Shown one piece after another: positions 40,362 to 44,995 of a DNA stretch of 44,995 nt. Made by a program: the position numbers and the translations under genes. This DNA is from Oscillospiraceae bacterium (GTDB lineage: Bacteria; Bacillota; Clostridia; UMGS1883): positions 1-44,995 of the forward strand of contig SVJW01000012.1 in the NCBI GenBank assembly GCA_015068735.1, in the 5' to 3' direction. Position 1 is the first letter of the stretch. The number at the start of each line of letters is the position of its first letter. The notes beneath the pieces are model-generated. The model did not search any database, was not told the DNA's origin, and saw only the letters and a list, made by a program, of their open reading frames with translations.

Positions 40362-42770
40362 TTAGGAAAGACCCATTTCTGAAATAAATCTGCTTTGTTC
40401 TTTGTCGCTTGAAGAAATGAAATAAAGGTATTTTTTAGCTCTTGTCATTGCAACATACATTAATCTGCGTTCTTCTTCAATGTCTTCAGCCAGAGAATTG
40501 GGCCATTCATTGTCATAACAGTCGAGAATAATTACACCATCATATTCATGACCTTTTGATCGTGTGGCAGTAATTAATGTAATTTTGCTGTCCTCGGCAC
40601 ACACATTCCTTTGCGCTTTATCAATGTCTTTCCAGAATTTTCTGAAATCATCACCATACTTTCTTGCGACTTCGGTCAAGCGAAAGAATTGAGGTTCTTT
40701 ATAGTGATTATCTTCGTCAGCTTTGTTGTAATCTTTTGAAAGGCCTTCAAAATCTTCAACAATGCGTTGCATAAATTCATAAACGGTATCAGCAGATACA
40801 GTATCGTAAAGTATTTCGTATAGTTTTTCTGCTGAATAGCCTTTGATGTCTTCGGGATAAGTTCTTAAAACCTCTAACGCTTCCATAAAATCTTCAGGTT
40901 GGCGTTCTTCAAGATATCTGAATATTTGATTTTCTTCTGTTTTACTGAGGTCATATCTAAAAACTTTATTGCATATTTGCAACAGCTCTTTGCAAACAGA
41001 ATCATTATCCAAATCCTTCGCTCTATACACAATTTTGATTATTTCGTGCAAGGATTTCATAGCTTCGCCCGAAAAAATATCAATATCGGCATCAACGGAA
41101 TAATTTGTTCCCTCTGAAGAAAGCATAATCTGATAAGGAAAAATTGCTGCCTGTTTTCTGCCAATAACAGCAACATTCTTACAGCCGTTTTCGTCAATCA
41201 GTTCGTGTATTTTTCTTATTGTGGCATCCACTACCGTCATATATTTCTGACGGCTGATAACATTCACTATAGGTTTTCCGGGTGCTTTGGATTTTAATTC
41301 TTTTGGTTCTCTTTCCTTATTGTGTTCAATAAGTCTGCGCGACAATTCAACTATCTTTTTAGGAGAACGATAGTTTTCGTTGAGAACAATGGTTTCAAAC
41401 GAACAACCCATATATTTCTCCGGGTAAAGAATATACTTAGGAGTAGTGCCCCTCCAACCAAATATGGCTTGGTCATCATCACCAACAATTGTAACACTGA
41501 TTTTCTTACCAGCACCGTGATATATGCTGATAGCATTTATCAAAGCCATATCCAACGGATTAATATCCTGAAATTCATCAATCAAAATATGACTGTATTT
41601 TACAACTCCTTTAGGATATTTCTTTTGTTCAATGTTAGATTTAAGAATTTGCAATGCCCAATACTTTTGGTCCTCAAGAGTATATCTCAGATTCTCGTTA
41701 AGTTTAACAACAGACTTTTTCCAAAACTTAAAGAAATCAGAAATCGCTTGTTCGGACTTCTTTTTATCAAGTGCGTCAATGCCTTGGGCATTTAGCAGTT
41801 TAATATATGCTTCGTTTAACAGATTAAGAAGCCCCAAGTCTTTTAACTGTCGGCAATGATTTTTATAGTCAGCTTTTGTCATACAATGGTCAAAACCTAA
41901 ACTTTTAATCAAATCAATTAAATCAATAATAAGTTCTGCATTTCTGTATTTTGTTCTTGAAGATTTAATCATAGAATAAATTCCGGGGAATTTAGTTATT
42001 ACAGAATTTAAATCGTTAAAAACAAGCTTTGTTCGTTCCACCTTGTTTGTTACCAATGATTTATTCGCAACTCGTATTTGCTCATTTCCCCAAGAATTGA
42101 GAGTTCTCACAGTTGCTCTTATATTTTTGAATTCAGGATTGCTCTTAAGTCTGTCTTCTAATTCAGCACTTGCAGCTCTTGTAAAAGTAACAATCAAGAA
42201 ATATGGTGGAACCTTTCCTTTTCTTGCATAGTCCTCCGTAATGAATTTACATCTCCATAACAAGGAAAAGGTTTTGCCAGAACCAGCCGGTGCCAATAAT
42301 CTTATATTTTTTGATGCGGCACTTTTGCAGAATTTCCTTTGATTTCTGTTAAGTGCAACACTTGAATAAATATCGGAAAGTTCAGTATCTTCTACTATTT
42401 TTTTATTTACACATTCAGGGTGCTGCAATACAAAAAGGATACATTTTTCGCATTCTTTTATGTATTTGTTGATGTTAGAAGCGTTGAAATCCATTTTGTT
42501 TTCAATGTGAGCAAATTTTATATCGTATGAATCTTCGGAAGGAGCAATAAAGAAACGATATTTTTCATCTCTTTTAGAAAGACCTATAAGACCGTTTTTA
42601 GAGCAGAACATCAGATCGGGGTCGCATTTCCACATTTCCTCTTGAACAGACATATAAAGAGAGATAAAACTTTCGTCACTTGAAAAAAATGCAGTAACTA
42701 TATCAAGTGATTGATCAATATCACAAAATATTTCTTTGTTTAAAATATCACTCTTTCTTTGTCTTGCCAT
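40362..42770 (-). CDS. UvrD/Rep-family (SF1A) helicase with a novel N-terminal region
   Basis: An 802-residue SF1 helicase. Walker A APAGSGKT is at 160-167; motif II is ILIDEFQDIN, motif III GDDDQAIFGWRG, motif IV LNENYRSP, motif V TATRSKGHEYDGVIIL, and motif VI RRLMYVAMTRAKKYLYF. All are intact, so it should translocate on single-stranded DNA. The first ~135 residues (including PSEDSYDIKFAHIENKMDF) match no helicase element I know. It lies convergent to the HNH pair in a defence-like block and has its own promoter. It may be a DNA-repair helicase or the helicase arm of a defence system such as a Gabija-type pair, but no GajA-like nuclease is adjacent. Confidence 0.85.
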   Translation of the reverse strand: MARQRKSDILNKEIFCDIDQSLDIVTAFFSSDESFISLYMSVQEEMWKCDPDLMFCSKNGLIGLSKRDEKYRFFIAPSEDSYDIKFAHIENKMDFNASNINKYIKECEKCILFVLQHPECVNKKIVEDTELSDIYSSVALNRNQRKFCKSAASKNIRLLAPAGSGKTFSLLWRCKFITEDYARKGKVPPYFLIVTFTRAASAELEDRLKSNPEFKNIRATVRTLNSWGNEQIRVANKSLVTNKVERTKLVFNDLNSVITKFPGIYSMIKSSRTKYRNAELIIDLIDLIKSLGFDHCMTKADYKNHCRQLKDLGLLNLLNEAYIKLLNAQGIDALDKKKSEQAISDFFKFWKKSVVKLNENLRYTLEDQKYWALQILKSNIEQKKYPKGVVKYSHILIDEFQDINPLDMALINAISIYHGAGKKISVTIVGDDDQAIFGWRGTTPKYILYPEKYMGCSFETIVLNENYRSPKKIVELSRRLIEHNKEREPKELKSKAPGKPIVNVISRQKYMTVVDATIRKIHELIDENGCKNVAVIGRKQAAIFPYQIMLSSEGTNYSVDADIDIFSGEAMKSLHEIIKIVYRAKDLDNDSVCKELLQICNKVFRYDLSKTEENQIFRYLEERQPEDFMEALEVLRTYPEDIKGYSAEKLYEILYDTVSADTVYEFMQRIVEDFEGLSKDYNKADEDNHYKEPQFFRLTEVARKYGDDFRKFWKDIDKAQRNVCAEDSKITLITATRSKGHEYDGVIILDCYDNEWPNSLAEDIEEERRLMYVAMTRAKKYLYFISSSDKEQSRFISEMGLS

Positions 42771-42825
42771 AATAAATGCTCCCTTTAACAGAAAATAATG
42801 TTAAGATTACAATACATTAACAAAA

Positions 42826-42855
42826 ATTATATCACATTTTTATTACAAATTTCAA
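42826..42855 (-). promoter_or_regulatory. Promoter of the helicase gene
   Basis: TTGAAA (42850-42855), an 18-bp spacer and perfect TATAAT (42826-42831) on the minus strand, about 55 bp before the start. Confidence 0.7.
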
Positions 42856-42897
42856 CTGATTACATCAAATAACACATTGCATTTTGATATAGAAACA

Positions 42898-43077
42898 CTA
42901 TCCTGAAATTTTACCGATTAAATATAATGCGAAAATAGTAACACAAATCACAATAGCGGTAGTACTACAACCCATTCCACTTCCGTTACCGTTGCTTGAA
43001 GTATAGTTTTTTCCTTTATCAGAGTTGCTGCTTGAAGAGGTCATTTTAAAAGCATAAAAATCATTTAGGTCAGGCAT
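42898..43077 (-). CDS. Small membrane protein with Ser/Gly-rich middle
   Basis: A 59-residue protein: an N-terminal PDLNDFYAFKMTSSSSNSDK segment, a low-complexity Ser/Asn/Gly stretch, then one transmembrane helix (CSTTAIVICVTIFALYLIG) near the C-terminus. The ATG at 43077 has a GGGGTGG site about nine bases upstream; the ATG at 43086 overlaps it. Small proteins with this PDLNDFYAFK start and tail occur widely in Clostridia without assigned function. It stands alone between two minus-strand genes. Confidence 0.6.
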   Translation of the reverse strand: MPDLNDFYAFKMTSSSSNSDKGKNYTSSNGNGSGMGCSTTAIVICVTIFALYLIGKISG

Positions 43078-43250
43078 AAAACACATCCACCCCTGAATAA
43101 TAAATTACGTTCTTATTATACTCTTATTACTAATGCAAATGCAATATTAAACCGCACGTCCACCACGTAAAGTCCCAATATATGTACCACCAACCACACT
43201 TTTATCATATTTTCTGTCTGAAAACAAATCAAACTGCGCCAAGTTAAAAC

Positions 43251-43294
43251 AACTCCCGTTAAGATTGCAGAGCTTCTGCTTCCTAACGGGAGTT
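43251..43294 (-). terminator. Terminator of the XRE/TPR-like regulator gene
   Basis: TAACGGGAGTT (43284-43294) pairs with AACTCCCGTTA (43251-43261). The minus-strand tail GTTTTAAC is a short U tract directly after the stem. Confidence 0.6.
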
Positions 43295-43305
43295 ATGTTT
43301 GCTAT

Positions 43306-44397
43306 TTAACTTAAGCTTTTTATAATCTCTTTAAACTCATCTTCATCACGAACACAGTCAAAGTCTTTATCCTGTAACCATTTGTCACGAAGAATTTCAC
43401 AGAGAGGTCGGCTGTCAGCAGTATCAAAATCAACTCTTCTTTTTGTAATTTCACCAACCAAGAGTGCACTATATGTTTCTTCCTCGGGGCGGTTGTCACA
43501 GTCCTTTGCTCTTTTGACTGCCAAGTGCAGATGCTCATACATGCTTTCATAATCCTTGAGCACCGCATATTTGCTCGCTATATCATATTCAATCCACACA
43601 TCACCCCAACTGTTTTTAGGACGATTACCGTCGAGCATAATCTCTTCTATTTCAAAATCCTTCTTTAAAACTAAAAGCTCCGTTTCAACAGGAAGAATAT
43701 CAGCGTCAGCCAAAAGCCAAATAAAGCTGCTTAGGTTTCTGTAGCTTTCCATAATTGCATTTTGCAGGAAAGGTAGCTTCTCTTCTTTTTCTAATGACCA
43801 CCAGATTTGATTTTCACGGCAGAGCTTCATCGGTGGCAAGGTAGCATAAATCTTTTTACCGATTTCTTTTCTGCCTTGACAACAATGATTGAAAGCAAGT
43901 CGAGCCGTTGCTTCAAGTCTGATATTTTGGTCGGTACAGTACTTCATTATTCTTTCGCCCAAAGCGGTAATTTCATCATCGTACTTTTCCATGTTCTCTT
44001 TCCATTCAGGTATGTTACCGTCATCATCCCCTGAAACAAAAAGAGCGTACATAAGTTTATTAAGCAGAGTATAGTTGTTGGGAAACTCTTTAACACCCCT
44101 ACGGGCAATAGTGATACACTCGTCAATGTTCCCTTTACTGATTTCATTCTGAAAAGCTTCAAGGTAACTGTTAACCATTTCTTTTTCTTTTGTTTCATCC
44201 ACTCCCATAAGTCTGTCGGTTGATATACCAAAAAATTCTGCGATGGTTGGTATAAGCTCAATGTCGGGATAACATAAATCATTTTCCCAACGGGATACAG
44301 ACTGACAAGAAACACCAAGCACTTCTGCAAATTCTTCTTGCGTAATCTCTCTTTCTTTTCTTAACATTTTAATTGTTTCACCTATATTTAATCTCAT
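43306..44397 (-). CDS. XRE-family regulator with a TPR-like C-terminal domain
   Basis: A 363-residue protein. Residues 3-65 form a helix-turn-helix (ITQEEFAEVLGVSCQSVSRW is the reading part). The remaining 290 residues are helical repeats resembling TPR-containing regulators, such as peptide-responsive Rgg/PlcR or SinR-like proteins (NSYLEAFQNEISKGNIDECI onward). The ATG has CGAGGT upstream. It is monocistronic and lies in an accessory region, with no peptide pheromone gene detected next to it. The C-terminal domain could bind a peptide or protein ligand. Confidence 0.82.
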   Translation of the reverse strand: MRLNIGETIKMLRKEREITQEEFAEVLGVSCQSVSRWENDLCYPDIELIPTIAEFFGISTDRLMGVDETKEKEMVNSYLEAFQNEISKGNIDECITIARRGVKEFPNNYTLLNKLMYALFVSGDDDGNIPEWKENMEKYDDEITALGERIMKYCTDQNIRLEATARLAFNHCCQGRKEIGKKIYATLPPMKLCRENQIWWSLEKEEKLPFLQNAIMESYRNLSSFIWLLADADILPVETELLVLKKDFEIEEIMLDGNRPKNSWGDVWIEYDIASKYAVLKDYESMYEHLHLAVKRAKDCDNRPEEETYSALLVGEITKRRVDFDTADSRPLCEILRDKWLQDKDFDCVRDEDEFKEIIKSLS

Positions 44398-44878
44398 AAC
44401 AAATACCTCGTTTTATGAATTGAAAGTGACGCCTCTTTCTGAATATATTGTTGCACATAATAAACTGAATTTCAATATCACGTTGAGTGAGTTTTTATCA
44501 CGGTATTAGTGATTAACCTTTTTATACCACAGCCTGTTTCCGTTATCAAGAGCCGCTTCACTTCTTCTCTTGACAACAAAAACATTCTGTGCTCTGTGGG
44601 AATTACGAGGGTGATACCCTCGCAGTATAACCGTTAAGGTTATCAAAAAAATTCTTCAAGGAAGAATGTAATAATTCAATAACACTCAGAAGAAAAAACT
44701 TTTTCTTCTTGGCGGCAGGTGCAAAGCAAGAAATATTTTTCAACTTATTTCAAAACTCAGGAACATTTTTGCGTTCTGATGTCGTTATATATATGGAGAG
44801 AAAAATATTTTTTTCAAAGCCCAAACCAAATATTATTGACCATGAAAAAATTTTTTAAACTCTTCGATAAAATCCGCA
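44398..44878. other. Intergenic region with hairpins, no supported gene
   Basis: No gene is seen. Perfect small hairpins occur at 44606-44622 (CGAGGGT-GAT-ACCCTCG) and 44627-44643 (ATAACC-GTTAA-GGTTAT), directly followed by an A tract. Open frames here lack ribosome binding sites and cross these hairpins. Confidence 0.55.
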
Positions 44879-44907
44879 TTGACAAAAATTTCTTGTTGAT
44901 GTACAAT
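44879..44907 (+). promoter_or_regulatory. Strong promoter pointing off the right edge
   Basis: A perfect TTGACA (44879-44884), a 17-bp spacer and TACAAT (44902-44907). The transcript would start near 44914 and run out of the window through a potentially folded leader. Confidence 0.75.
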
Positions 44908-44931
44908 GACTCCGTCAACACAGACGTTAAA

Positions 44932-44995
44932 AGTTAGGCTCGCTGTGACAAAAGGTAGCTGTCCCTTTCAGCGAGATGCGGAGACAGAGTTAACC
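44932..44995 (+). ncRNA. Possible structured 5' leader, cut by the window edge
   Basis: After the promoter, TCGCTG (44940-44945) pairs with CAGCGA (44969-44974), AAAGG (44951-44955) with CCTTT (44964-44968), and GTTA near 44933 could close with TAAC at the end. The nested pairing suggests a leader RNA or regulatory element. It matches no riboswitch consensus that I recognise. Confidence 0.3.

Noticed and set aside
40362..42770. Calling the helicase GajB of a Gabija system
   Set aside because: It is longer than GajB and no GajA-like OLD nuclease is adjacent; the neighbouring HNH gene is on the opposite strand and convergent.

Overview
The window looks like a chromosome segment of a Gram-positive anaerobe of the class Clostridia, probably an Oscillospiraceae/Ruminococcaceae-type gut bacterium. 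The reasons are AGGAGG-type ribosome binding sites, TTGACA/TATAAT promoters with 17-18 bp spacers, many TTG and GTG starts, a sensory-type [FeFe]-hydrogenase operon with DRTGG and PHP genes, C_GCAxxG_C_C and DUF4358 proteins, and TnpV/DUF6809 mobile-element genes. Family-level placement is inference. No rRNA and no CRISPR array are present; there is one tRNA.

1-11.1 kb holds housekeeping and envelope genes. A multi-hairpin intergenic element (246-351) is followed by a secreted EEP-family phosphatase/nuclease (-), a histidine phosphatase (+) and a three-gene surface O-acylation set (+: DUF4358 lipoprotein, MBOAT, DHHW/AlgJ-like). Six co-directional minus-strand genes run from one strong promoter at 11.1 kb: metallophosphoesterase, FliB-like lysine N-methylase, AsrC-like siroheme/Fe-S protein, then the binding protein, permease and ATPase of an iron-siderophore/corrinoid type ABC importer.

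11.1-14.2 kb is a mobile hot spot. tRNA-Arg(ACG) is followed by a 196-bp unit repeated in tandem, each copy repeating the tRNA 3' end and its terminator. The third copy is split in its terminator loop by a 1.4-kb insert with short inverted ends. The insert carries tnpV, a GNAT acetyltransferase under an apparent leader-peptide/terminator attenuator, and a kinase fragment. An acyltransferase-3 gene follows.

14.3-22.6 kb is core sequence: inorganic pyrophosphatase, then a nine-gene operon (15.15-21.79 kb) built around a sensory-type [FeFe]-hydrogenase homologue in which the L1-motif cysteine is alanine. It also contains an RsbW-like ATPase, two DRTGG proteins, two PHP proteins, a C_GCAxxG_C_C protein and a tandem flavodoxin. 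A membrane-attached XRE regulator closes the region.

22.8-37.1 kb is an AT-rich island bounded by 152-bp direct repeats (22776-22927 and 36930-37081), each containing the start of a DUF6809 gene. Two convergent transcription units lie inside: a family-2 glycosyltransferase and two B12-type radical SAM enzymes on the plus strand; two more radical SAM paralogues, two polytopic membrane proteins and a bifunctional L-fucokinase/GDP-fucose pyrophosphorylase (FKP)-like enzyme on the minus strand. Four paralogous ~640-residue radical SAM enzymes around one GDP-sugar activating enzyme is the strongest candidate for an undescribed system. The inference is radical modification of a fucose-type sugar, glycan or lipid carrier before surface display.

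37.3-44.4 kb is accessory: tnpV, a HEPN-like RxxxxH protein, a recombinase-fold zinc-ribbon protein overlapping an HNH endonuclease, a UvrD-type helicase, a small membrane protein and an XRE/TPR regulator. This resembles a defence-gene neighbourhood. A near-consensus promoter at 44879-44907 points off the right edge.
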